From NCBI GenBank assembly GCA_027364495.1, contig DAHXPE010000564.1:1-14709 (forward strand): a stretch of DNA of 14,709 nucleotides, given 5' to 3'. The stretch's first letter is position 1; the number at the start of each line of letters is the position of its first letter. The position numbers were made by a program, and so were the translations under genes. Below the pieces are notes generated by a model. It searched no databases and was not told the DNA's origin. It was given only the letters and a program-made list of their open reading frames with translations. The stretch is from Candidatus Heimdallarchaeota archaeon (GTDB lineage: Archaea; Asgardarchaeota; Heimdallarchaeia; Hodarchaeales; LC-3). This document shows, piece after piece, positions 6,440 through 13,383 of the stretch.

Positions 6440-8677
6440 TTAAAACAATGAATTATCTTCATCTTCTCCTTCATAATCATCATATGCATGTGGATTTGTT
6501 CTGGCTTGAGCTCGCTGGTTCTGATAATTAAATAGTAAGTACTCAAAAGAATTTTTATCAATATCAATATCTTGGGGAAGAGTTTCTTTGTATCTCTTAA
6601 TTCTCAAAAATTCTCTCTTTTTAATAAAATCAAGCTCAGCCTCATATAGTCTTTTTAATAAATATCTCTTGTTAATTATGTAAATATCTTCATAAATTAC
6701 GATTTTTCTTTTTCTTTCAGTTGGATCTTGATCTTCTTTGTAAGTAATAATATCTTCTTCTAGAACTGGTAATTCTGCAGATTCAAACACTTGGCTAGCT
6801 AAATTGCTTAATCTTTTTATAAACCCACGTGGAATGATTATTGCTCTAATTTTTCTTTCAACCAACCATTTTGCCGTATTTGAACTCCCACCAGAAGGAT
6901 CCAAAATTAACAACACATCACCAGATCGTATTCCAAATTCTTTTTGAGCTTTTTCCAATTCATCAAAATGTAATTTGTTTATTGGTTTTAAAGGAACTTG
7001 TTCCCCACGTATCCAAATGGTCCGTATTCTCTTAAGTTGATCAATCAATTGAAGTTTTTCTTGAATAACGTCATTTAGTGAGATTTTTTCCTTTTCTAAA
7101 TTAATTATTTCAACAGTTTTCTGTTGAATAACTCGATCACGTTCCATCCTATTTTGAAACTTTGATTCTAAATTTTCAATTTTAATATTTAGAGATTGAA
7201 TCTCTTGCGTTAATTTGACATTTTCTTTTTCTGTATTTTTTTTATCACGTTCTAACACGCGTAATGATAACTGTAATTCATCTATTTTCTGAATCTGTTT
7301 CTTGGCTAAACTTAATATTTCGATTGGTATTTGTACATGTTGTCTTTCAGATTCCTGCACACTATTGGTTAAAGATTCAGATGTATATTGTGCCTCAATT
7401 AGAGTAATTGCATCATGTGAAGTTATTCCAGAGAGAACAAGATCAATTAACTTTTCAGTATATCTTTGAAGCTCGTTTTTATCCGCTAATAATTTTAATA
7501 TAGAAATTATTTTAGGTTTAATAGAATTAAAGCCTTTAATTGCAGCAAAAAGGGCATCACGACAATGATTATCATATTTTTCAGAAATTTCATATTTTTC
7601 TAAATAATCCTGAACTACACCTCTTTTTTCAGTTCTTGCTGTTGCACGGCTAGATGGAGCATAAATTTGAGCTCCTAAATTTCTGCTTAATCTTTGAACG
7701 CCATACGGTGGAGGAAAATTGACATCTGCACAAACTAATACAGCTTTACCAAATTTTGTTATCTTTCTTATTATTTGTGAAGTACTAAATTCTCTAGCTG
7801 AATAGAGATAAAGGATAGCTCCCGTTCTTGCTGATAATATTGCTAACCCAGTCGTGGTTCCAGGATCAAGCCCAATAATAACACTATCAACTGATTTAAA
7901 AACAACTTTTTTGGGAGCATTAGTACTCAAAGGAATATATTCAAGTGCTGATTTTGGAATTTTTTGGACATGTGCAAATGCAAGTTCATTTGAGACCTTT
8001 TTAGCCAAGCTGAGTATATCTGAATACTTAACATAGCTATTATTTCCCAATTGAATAACCAAAATGATACTTTTTGAATAATTGAAGTTATCATATTCAA
8101 TATTAAATTCATCTAAGTAATCTTGGATTTCTTTTGCAACATTATTTACCGAAATCCTCATATTTCTCTCGTATCGAGGTTGAGACCAACCGCCTCGACC
8201 AATTCCTTTGGTCTTAGATATTGATATTTTAACCTCGTCTTCAAATAAAAGGACTTTATAACCGATACCAACTGTTACTAAACGTGCAATTAAATTTGAT
8301 GACATCATGGCATCTGGTTTACCATTTGAATTGTTCCAAAGATTAATTTTACTAGCTAAATTTTGCAATTTTTGAAATCCATCATTTGGATTACCAGTCA
8401 CTTGAATTATAGTAGTTGTATCCGGCAATCTTTTTGCAAATTGTATTAATTCTTTAGTATTAGAGGCAATCTCTTGTAAATTATCAAATGCCAAAAAATC
8501 TGGTTTTAATTTCTGTATAAAATGTAATAAACTTTTGTAATCAATTTCAGAAATTTCTTCAATAATTGTTGAAGTTAAATTCTCATATCTTAAAGCAGTT
8601 AATGCAAATTTTGATTTATTCTCTCCAGTAGCTAAAGCACTAGTGCCAGGAAGTATGTCGCAACCAATAACAATCAA
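6440..8677 (-). CDS. COG2433/DUF460 archaeal RuvC/YqgF-like RNase H-fold protein
   Basis: 745 residues from TTG 8677; no in-frame ATG, GTG or TTG was found just upstream. In order: an N-terminal module (1-250) starting IGCDILPG, with LAFDNLQEI at 62-70 and GRGGWSQPRYER at 160-171; a RuvC/YqgF-like nuclease domain (265-385) with GLDPGTTTG (D271), CADVN (D318) and NHCRDAL (H371, D374); a long coiled coil (about 455-550); and a C-terminal region with WIRGEQVPLKPI and VLLILDPSGGSSNT, ending in an acidic tail. The three acidic residues are those expected of an active metal-dependent nuclease. The family is nearly confined to archaea and its role is not established; nucleic-acid processing is inferred. 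The architecture looks complete. It is divergent from mptE, with 126 bases between the starts. Confidence 0.9.
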   Translation of the reverse strand: MIVIGCDILPGTSALATGENKSKFALTALRYENLTSTIIEEISEIDYKSLLHFIQKLKPDFLAFDNLQEIASNTKELIQFAKRLPDTTTIIQVTGNPNDGFQKLQNLASKINLWNNSNGKPDAMMSSNLIARLVTVGIGYKVLLFEDEVKISISKTKGIGRGGWSQPRYERNMRISVNNVAKEIQDYLDEFNIEYDNFNYSKSIILVIQLGNNSYVKYSDILSLAKKVSNELAFAHVQKIPKSALEYIPLSTNAPKKVVFKSVDSVIIGLDPGTTTGLAILSARTGAILYLYSAREFSTSQIIRKITKFGKAVLVCADVNFPPPYGVQRLSRNLGAQIYAPSSRATARTEKRGVVQDYLEKYEISEKYDNHCRDALFAAIKGFNSIKPKIISILKLLADKNELQRYTEKLIDLVLSGITSHDAITLIEAQYTSESLTNSVQESERQHVQIPIEILSLAKKQIQKIDELQLSLRVLERDKKNTEKENVKLTQEIQSLNIKIENLESKFQNRMERDRVIQQKTVEIINLEKEKISLNDVIQEKLQLIDQLKRIRTIWIRGEQVPLKPINKLHFDELEKAQKEFGIRSGDVLLILDPSGGSSNTAKWLVERKIRAIIIPRGFIKRLSNLASQVFESAELPVLEEDIITYKEDQDPTERKRKIVIYEDIYIINKRYLLKRLYEAELDFIKKREFLRIKRYKETLPQDIDIDKNSFEYLLFNYQNQRAQARTNPHAYDDYEGEDEDNSLF

Positions 8678-8696
8678 TTTAAAATAAGTCGCCTGA

Positions 8697-8711
8697 TTAA
8701 AGGTATAGAAA
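8697..8711 (-). promoter_or_regulatory. TATA-like box for the DUF460 gene
   Basis: On the minus strand a TTCTATACCTTTAAT stretch is centred about 27 bases ahead of TTG 8677. No ribosome binding site is evident near this TTG, which would fit a leaderless message. Confidence 0.35.
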
Positions 8712-8756
8712 CAAAAGAAACTATTAATTTCTTGGTATGTAAAATTATTTTGAAAT

Positions 8757-8769
8757 GATAATTTATTTA
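8757..8769 (+). promoter_or_regulatory. TATA-like box for the mptE operon
   Basis: GATAATTTATTTA lies about 27 bases before position 8791. A transcript starting there would carry GTGAT (8793-8797), which resembles a Shine-Dalgarno sequence six bases before GTG 8804. Confidence 0.45.
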
Positions 8770-8803
8770 CTTTCTTTTTCGTCGATTAAATTGTGATGGT
8801 TTC

Positions 8804-9592
8804 GTGGATTGGTTTACTTGGGAACCTTATTATCTTAAAGTTGCAAACGAATTAAAATTAAATATTGAAAAAGACTACGAAATAGCTGAAAAATTCAGTC
8901 TATTGATTAAAAGAGACCATCCAAGTGGCCTTAATGATATCTCAAGAAAAATAAAATCCAAAAAACCGACAAATGCATGGATTTTTGGTGCAGGTCCGAG
9001 TTTAGAAGGTGATTTTGAGGTTTTCAAAAAATTTTATTCTGCTAAATCAGATTTGATTATTGGAATAGACGGTACTTGTCTGTTTCTACTAGAACAAAAA
9101 ATTTATCCAGATATTATTTTTTCTGACCTTGATGGTTCCCTTGACGCAGTTCTTGAATGTATATTTCATGGATCAATCCTGATAATTCATGCACACGGAG
9201 ATAATTTCGATAGTGTATTGAATTTTTATCCAAATATAACCAAATTTAATTTTTTACCAACAGTTCAAACAAAACCGGATGAACCATATATATTTAATGT
9301 CGGTGGATTTACAGACGGTGATAGAGCAATTTCAGGTATTTTAGAATGGTTTCCCTTAGTAAAAATTATTCTTCTAGGTTTCACATTTGGAAAAATTCAA
9401 GGGAGATATAGTAAGCCTACTAAATTAAAAAATCATGTTAATGCTACTGAATTTAAGTTAAAAAAATTAAATTTTGCTAAAGAATTCATAATGGTATTAG
9501 GAAATATATATCCTAATCAATTATTCAATTTCTCTAACCCTACTGAGACAATTACGGGTGTTTCACAAAATTTATTTTATAATAAAACCTAA
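8804..9592 (+). CDS. mptE: 6-hydroxymethyl-7,8-dihydropterin diphosphokinase, archaeal MptE type (DUF115)
   Basis: 262 residues from GTG 8804, supported by GTGAT six bases upstream and the family-like N-terminus MDWFTWEPYYLK. Recognisable MptE/DUF115 motifs in order: FGAGPSLEGD (61-70), IGIDGTCLFLL (86-96), PDIIFSDLDGS (102-112), IHAHGDN (128-134), VGGFTDGDRA (166-175), LLGFTFGKIQGRYS (190-203) and a final KLKKLNFAKEF. The enzyme transfers diphosphate from ATP to 6-hydroxymethyl-dihydropterin, a step toward tetrahydromethanopterin or folate. One change from what I recall of the family is Thr193 in GFTFG, where an Asp is usual (G-x-D-x-G). It is first in a three-gene operon, 24 bases ahead of the nucleotidyltransferase. 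Confidence 0.88.
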   Translation: MDWFTWEPYYLKVANELKLNIEKDYEIAEKFSLLIKRDHPSGLNDISRKIKSKKPTNAWIFGAGPSLEGDFEVFKKFYSAKSDLIIGIDGTCLFLLEQKIYPDIIFSDLDGSLDAVLECIFHGSILIIHAHGDNFDSVLNFYPNITKFNFLPTVQTKPDEPYIFNVGGFTDGDRAISGILEWFPLVKIILLGFTFGKIQGRYSKPTKLKNHVNATEFKLKKLNFAKEFIMVLGNIYPNQLFNFSNPTETITGVSQNLFYNKT

Positions 9593-9616
9593 TGAATACT
9601 TTTGAGTTATCAATAT

Positions 9617-10579
9617 ATGAAATTTGATGCAATCATATTAGCAGCGGGAAAAGGCAAACGCATGAAGCCTTTTTCAGATGTCATTTCAAAACCTATGCTA
9701 CCTCTTCTAAATAAACCGCTTGTTTCACTCATTGCTGAGCAATTATTACGCATTGGAGCTGAGAAAATAGTTGTAACGGTCTCGAAATCAAACGAAGAAG
9801 AATTCAAAAGTTACTTTCAAAAACAGCATTACGCTGATAAAATTACTTATTGTCTTCAGGATCCACCACAAGGAACCGCTGACGCAATATACAAAGCAGG
9901 GTCGATGTGTTCATCAAAAGTTATCTATTCGATGGCTGGGGACAATCTTTTCAGTGAAAATTTTTGTAAATCCATGGTAGAAGAATTTTTCAAATTGCAA
10001 AAGAATAAGACATGCATCATGGCCTTAATGGAAGTAACAAAAGAAGAAATAACAAAGTTAGCATCAGTGAAAATGACTGAAACAGGATTAATTACATCAA
10101 TTGTTGAAAAACCAAAATTTGAAGAAGTAGAATCTACTTTAGCTTCATGGTCAATGTACATTTTTGATAAAGCATTATTAAAATATTTCGGATCAGTTTC
10201 ACTTTCTGGTAGAGGAGAATATGAGGCACCAGATGCTTTCAAAGCAATGATGCAGCACAAAGAAACGATTACCCTTAAGGGGCTGATTAATACTGATTCG
10301 TATATTCACATTTCAAATCCATTTGATTTATGGAAAAATAATCTAGCTCTAATTAGAGAAAATGAGAATTTAATAGCCAAAGAAACAAAAATAGGAGATA
10401 ACACAGTAATAAAGCATTCAATTATAGGTGAAAATGTTTTTATTGGGAACAATTGCATTATTGAAGATTCTGTTATTTTAAAAAATGTTTTATTACCCCC
10501 TAATTCTAATATACAAAAATCAATAATAGGAAAAAAAGAATCTGGATATGAACAATATATAGTTACTGAAAAGGAATAA
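9617..10579 (+). CDS. Sugar-1-phosphate nucleotidyltransferase with short left-handed beta-helix tail
   Basis: 320 residues from ATG 9617; an upstream TTG at 9602 would add five residues and is less likely. The nucleotidyltransferase domain (about 1-240) has LAAGKGKRM (8-16), KPMLPLLNKPL, QGTADAIYKA, the metal-binding SMAGDNLF, VEKPKFEE and EYEAPDAF. The C-terminal 60 residues contain hexapeptide-like repeats (IGDNTVIKHSIIGENVFIG and onward) that form only about two to three coils of a beta helix. It probably makes a UDP- or dTDP-sugar, such as UDP-glucose or UDP-GlcNAc. The short tail argues against a full GlmU-type acetyltransferase. The exact sugar and nucleotide cannot be told from sequence. 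Confidence 0.87.
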   Translation: MKFDAIILAAGKGKRMKPFSDVISKPMLPLLNKPLVSLIAEQLLRIGAEKIVVTVSKSNEEEFKSYFQKQHYADKITYCLQDPPQGTADAIYKAGSMCSSKVIYSMAGDNLFSENFCKSMVEEFFKLQKNKTCIMALMEVTKEEITKLASVKMTETGLITSIVEKPKFEEVESTLASWSMYIFDKALLKYFGSVSLSGRGEYEAPDAFKAMMQHKETITLKGLINTDSYIHISNPFDLWKNNLALIRENENLIAKETKIGDNTVIKHSIIGENVFIGNNCIIEDSVILKNVLLPPNSNIQKSIIGKKESGYEQYIVTEKE

Positions 10580-10584
10580 TTATA

Positions 10585-10911
10585 ATGTCATTAAAGGAAT
10601 TTCAATTACTTGTAGATAAATTTGTTAATCAATTTGAGGTTGGTTATTGGCCACCTTTGGCAATGTTAGGTGCATTGGTTGAAGAGGTGGGTGAAACAGC
10701 AAGAATTATTAATGCTAAAGAAGGTCACAAACCAATGAGAGCAGAAAAAAATCTTGATAACCTTCTATCTGAGGAAATAGGTGATATTCTATTCTCTATT
10801 TCATGCCTTGCAAATTATTACAATATAAATTTGGATGACGCTTTTGAAAATACTATTAATAAATATAATAAGAGGGATGAGTCAAGATGGAAAAGAAAAG
10901 ATGAAATATAA
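10585..10911 (+). CDS. MazG-like nucleotide pyrophosphohydrolase
   Basis: 108 residues, a single all-alpha MazG-type domain. The metal-binding signature is complete: EEVGE (33-37) and EEIGD (63-67), followed by ILFSISCLANYYNINLDDAF and a basic C-terminus. Such enzymes hydrolyse NTPs or dNTPs to the monophosphate and pyrophosphate, often removing non-canonical nucleotides. The length fits the short, single-domain (YpjD/RS21-C6-like) group, not the two-domain bacterial MazG. ATG 10585 is five bases after the previous stop, with AAGGA nine bases upstream, so it is translated as part of the mptE operon. The natural substrate is unknown. Confidence 0.87.
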   Translation: MSLKEFQLLVDKFVNQFEVGYWPPLAMLGALVEEVGETARIINAKEGHKPMRAEKNLDNLLSEEIGDILFSISCLANYYNINLDDAFENTINKYNKRDESRWKRKDEI

Positions 10912-10940
10912 ACTATTTTTGATATTAAATAGTTAGTTTT
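10911..10940 (+). terminator. Stem-loop at the end of the mptE operon
   Basis: AACTATTT (10911-10918) and AAATAGTT (10927-10934) form a perfect 8-bp stem with an 8-base loop, overlapping the last base of the mazG-like stop codon. AGTTTTAT follows. It is AT-rich and therefore weak, but its position suits transcript termination or 3'-end protection. Confidence 0.4.
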
Positions 10941-11010
10941 ATAATCAAAAACCAAATTTTGAAAAATTACAAAAACTAGTAAAAATTCTATCTTTTAATG
11001 AAACCTTTGT

Positions 11011-11023
11011 AAAATTAAATTTA
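11011..11023 (+). promoter_or_regulatory. TATA-like box for the winged-helix gene
   Basis: AAAATTAAATTTA is centred 26 bases before ATG 11043, consistent with a leaderless transcript and with ATG 11043 being preferred over TTG 11037. Confidence 0.45.
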
Positions 11024-11042
11024 CTGTAATGATGATTTGTTA

Positions 11043-11834
11043 ATGGAAACAGTCAAAATAGACCAAAATATGAAAGAAATAAACTTTCCAAAATCAACAT
11101 ATTTTCGAGGATTATTATTTACAAGAATTGAAGATCATGGACCAGATATTACTGCTAATTTCACAAATCTAGAAGAAGGACAAGCACTATCGTTGGCTGT
11201 CCAAGCATTTACTTTAATTGGAGTTGGAACTGGATCAAGATCTTCTGGTAGTTGGGTAGGTAATGTTTTTGGTCCAATGCCTGTTCCAACTGGTCAATTG
11301 GTCAATTCTCTAATATATCCATTTCTTATTGATGACCAATCATCAAAAGATTCTCGTGTGAGAACAGCAGGTCGATTTTGTGCTATCATTATGTTAGTTA
11401 GCAGACAAATGCAAAAATATGATGAATTTAGAGAATTTTTAATTAATTATTTAGCAGAATGGACTAAAACTCAAAAATTTTCTGAGGAGTACATAAAACA
11501 ACTTTTCTATACTGTTCAAAAACAGCAATCTTTACAATTGAAGGAAGAAGAAGAAATAGCCTCAGAAAATACGCTTAAAGGAGGAGAGGATGTGCTTAAA
11601 AAAATATTAGCTAAACAATCAATAAAGATAAATCTTTTAGAACACCTAGTTAGTCTGGATTCAATTGGTAAGGCTTTAGCAAATATGTTTGAATCAAATC
11701 CGGAAGGAGGGACAGTTGAACAATTATCAAAAATGGTAGGAATGAGCCGAATTATGATGGGATGGAACCTGCGAAAGTATGTAAAATCAGGCCTTATTCA
11801 AATAGAGAATAATAACATCTATTTTATTAAATAA
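11043..11834 (+). CDS. Uncharacterised protein with C-terminal winged helix and possible longin/roadblock-like N-terminal domain
   Basis: 263 residues from ATG 11043. I do not recognise a named family. Residues about 18-120 read like a small alpha/beta sensor fold (FRGLLFTRIEDHGPDITANF, then AVQAFTLIGVG, then LIYPFLIDD), with the strand-strand-helix rhythm of longin or roadblock domains. A charged linker rich in Gln, Lys and Glu (about 155-180) follows. Residues about 195-263 look like a winged helix (VEQLSKMVGMSRIMMGWNLRKYVKSGLI with a final beta wing IENNNIYFIK). A regulator that senses through the N-terminal domain, or a scaffold for small GTPases as in Asgard proteins, is possible. The gene stands alone, converging on the kinase gene 39 bases downstream. 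Confidence 0.72.
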   Translation: METVKIDQNMKEINFPKSTYFRGLLFTRIEDHGPDITANFTNLEEGQALSLAVQAFTLIGVGTGSRSSGSWVGNVFGPMPVPTGQLVNSLIYPFLIDDQSSKDSRVRTAGRFCAIIMLVSRQMQKYDEFREFLINYLAEWTKTQKFSEEYIKQLFYTVQKQQSLQLKEEEEIASENTLKGGEDVLKKILAKQSIKINLLEHLVSLDSIGKALANMFESNPEGGTVEQLSKMVGMSRIMMGWNLRKYVKSGLIQIENNNIYFIK

Positions 11835-11863
11835 AAAAGTCAAATATATTTTATTCTAATTTT

Positions 11864-11881
11864 GAGTTTATTCCTAAACTC
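11864..11881. terminator. Stem-loop between convergent genes
   Basis: GAGTTTA and TAAACTC (11864-11870 and 11875-11881) form a perfect 7-bp stem with a TTCC loop. It overlaps the stop codon of the minus-strand kinase gene and lies 30 bases past the plus-strand winged-helix gene. A T-rich stretch (11849-11863) precedes it on the plus strand. It may serve as a terminator for either direction. Confidence 0.35.
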
Positions 11882-13175
11882 CTGGGTCATATAAATCAAG
11901 ATCACTTAAATCCATCTGGAATGAAAATCTTAGATCGGAGTTGATGTCCAAGAATTTATTGATTCGGTCACAAAAGACCTCAGAAACATTTGCTTCAAAC
12001 CATTTCATTCGCATGCCTAGATGGAGTTGGAAAAAAGCTTGTTGAATTCCAGCTTGAACTCGTTCCCTATTAGCACGTTTAATGATCTTGGTAATAAGAG
12101 GATGTCGAACTATATCCCATCCAGGTGCTGAACCTCGAATTGAAGCATATCTACTTGCTAAATATTCATCATCACGTCCTTGCCAATTACCCGGTTTGAA
12201 GTAAAGAGGATCAAAAAGACCAAAATCAATTTCCTGACAGGATTTGCGACCATCTTCAAGATTATGAATTAAATAATTTCCTGCGTGACGATCCCAAGCA
12301 CCTGCAACAATGTCAAATACAATCATGCGACCTAGGTTTTCAGGTGTTTCTTCTGCAATTCGATCAAAATCATGTTCTTCACCTTTATATAGTGGCTTAG
12401 AGCTTGGTGTAAGTGTTTCTATAAAAACATGTCCGCCTTCACCAAATTGATCAATAATTTGGTCCCCTGTGCCACCTTCTATAATAACAGCATTTCCTGG
12501 AACGTCTGTACGTAAAAATGCACCTAATAATATTACGTCAATCTCACGATCGACATTTCCACCAGCTCCTCCATATTCGGGATCTAATAATGATTTTATC
12601 AATATTCCACTGCCATCTGTATTTGAAAACAATAAATATGTCTTATTCGCAGCTTCATTACTTGGAATTTGATGAAGAAGATAAGGAATATGATCTGTGC
12701 TAAATTGACTTAATACTAAGTGATCAAAACGCTCGAAAAAATCAATTGTTTGTTTATAAAAGGAATAATGTTTCTCTCCTCTTGACAAAATCGCAAAATT
12801 TCCATAAAAACCTTGACAAAGAGAAGATTTTCTAATTGCCTTAATATCTTTATTCCCTAGATCAGTAATATCTAGAAAAAGACCAAAAGGTTCTACGCTT
12901 GTATCAGGAAGCCATTTCTGGGCAGTTAAAATTTTATCCAGTAGTAAGGTATCTTCAACTTTCTCAAATAAATTTTTTAACCTTTCTCTTAAATATAGGA
13001 TCGGAATTACCTTTGTTTTATGAAATTTCTCAGGTTTATTCTTTTTTATCTTCTCATAATCCTCAGCACCTCCCGGATAATCCCATACAGAGATAAGATT
13101 ACAGCCAACAGATTGATTGTATTTGAATTCGTGTCGAACTTCCTTTTTAGATACTGGGCTTGAGACAAAATTCAC
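11874..13175 (-). CDS. PI3/PI4-kinase-like (or actin-fragmin kinase-like) kinase
   Basis: 433 residues from GTG 13175. The C-terminal half has the core of an atypical kinase of the PI3/4K, actin-fragmin kinase or HipA type. It has a beta-strand lysine (ILIKS, K194), a following REID (210-213), a possible hinge GGHVFIETL (247-255), the catalytic loop WDRHAGNYLI (D295, N300) and the metal site QEIDFGLF (D317). DRHxGN followed by IDFG is the PI3K/PI4K pattern. The N-terminal 170 residues are unlike anything I recognise. The substrate could be protein or lipid; sequence alone does not say. It has its own TATA-like box and is transcribed separately from yggS upstream. The fold call is good; HipA-like activity is the main alternative. 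Confidence 0.78.
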   Translation of the reverse strand: MNFVSSPVSKKEVRHEFKYNQSVGCNLISVWDYPGGAEDYEKIKKNKPEKFHKTKVIPILYLRERLKNLFEKVEDTLLLDKILTAQKWLPDTSVEPFGLFLDITDLGNKDIKAIRKSSLCQGFYGNFAILSRGEKHYSFYKQTIDFFERFDHLVLSQFSTDHIPYLLHQIPSNEAANKTYLLFSNTDGSGILIKSLLDPEYGGAGGNVDREIDVILLGAFLRTDVPGNAVIIEGGTGDQIIDQFGEGGHVFIETLTPSSKPLYKGEEHDFDRIAEETPENLGRMIVFDIVAGAWDRHAGNYLIHNLEDGRKSCQEIDFGLFDPLYFKPGNWQGRDDEYLASRYASIRGSAPGWDIVRHPLITKIIKRANRERVQAGIQQAFFQLHLGMRMKWFEANVSEVFCDRINKFLDINSDLRFSFQMDLSDLDLYDPGV

Positions 13176-13200
13176 AAAAATAACTTCTTTGATTTGTTTA

Positions 13201-13213
13201 TTAAATAAATATA
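13201..13213 (-). promoter_or_regulatory. TATA-like box for the kinase gene
   Basis: The minus strand reads GTATATTTATTTAA about 26-39 bases ahead of GTG 13175, giving a predicted transcript start within about 15 bases of the start codon. Confidence 0.45.
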
Positions 13214-13268
13214 CCGCAATTATTAAAATCTTTCTAATTTTACTCTAAAAAATTTTTTATTATCGCTA

Positions 13269-13295
13269 AACACTTAAAGCCTCGCTTTGCGCGTT
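13269..13295. other. GC-richer stem-loop in the yggS-kinase spacer
   Basis: In this 27-base element the two 12-base arms pair at ten of twelve positions (one G-U pair and one 2x2 internal loop) around a 3-base loop. The inner stem is AAAGC/GCTTT. It stands out in a spacer that is otherwise nearly all A and T. It sits about 90 bases past the yggS stop and 94 bases before the kinase start. On the minus strand a T6 run (13253-13258) follows 10 bases later, so it could terminate the yggS transcript. Confidence 0.4.
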
Positions 13296-13383
13296 AAAAA
13301 GACATTATCAATTTAAATTGGATTATTTTGCTTTGAAGGAAAACAACTATAAAAATTAAAAGAAAAAATGTTACTCATATTAT

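Noticed and set aside
8153..8206. Calling the DUF460 gene a true peptide release factor
   Set aside because: The catalytic Gln is Trp, no NIKS-type codon-recognition domain is visible, and the RuvC-like domain and coiled coil identify COG2433.
11874..13175. HipA toxin of a toxin-antitoxin pair
   Set aside because: No small HipB-like DNA-binding gene lies upstream (the neighbour is yggS), and the DRHxGN/IDFG pattern is closer to PI3/4K-type kinases.
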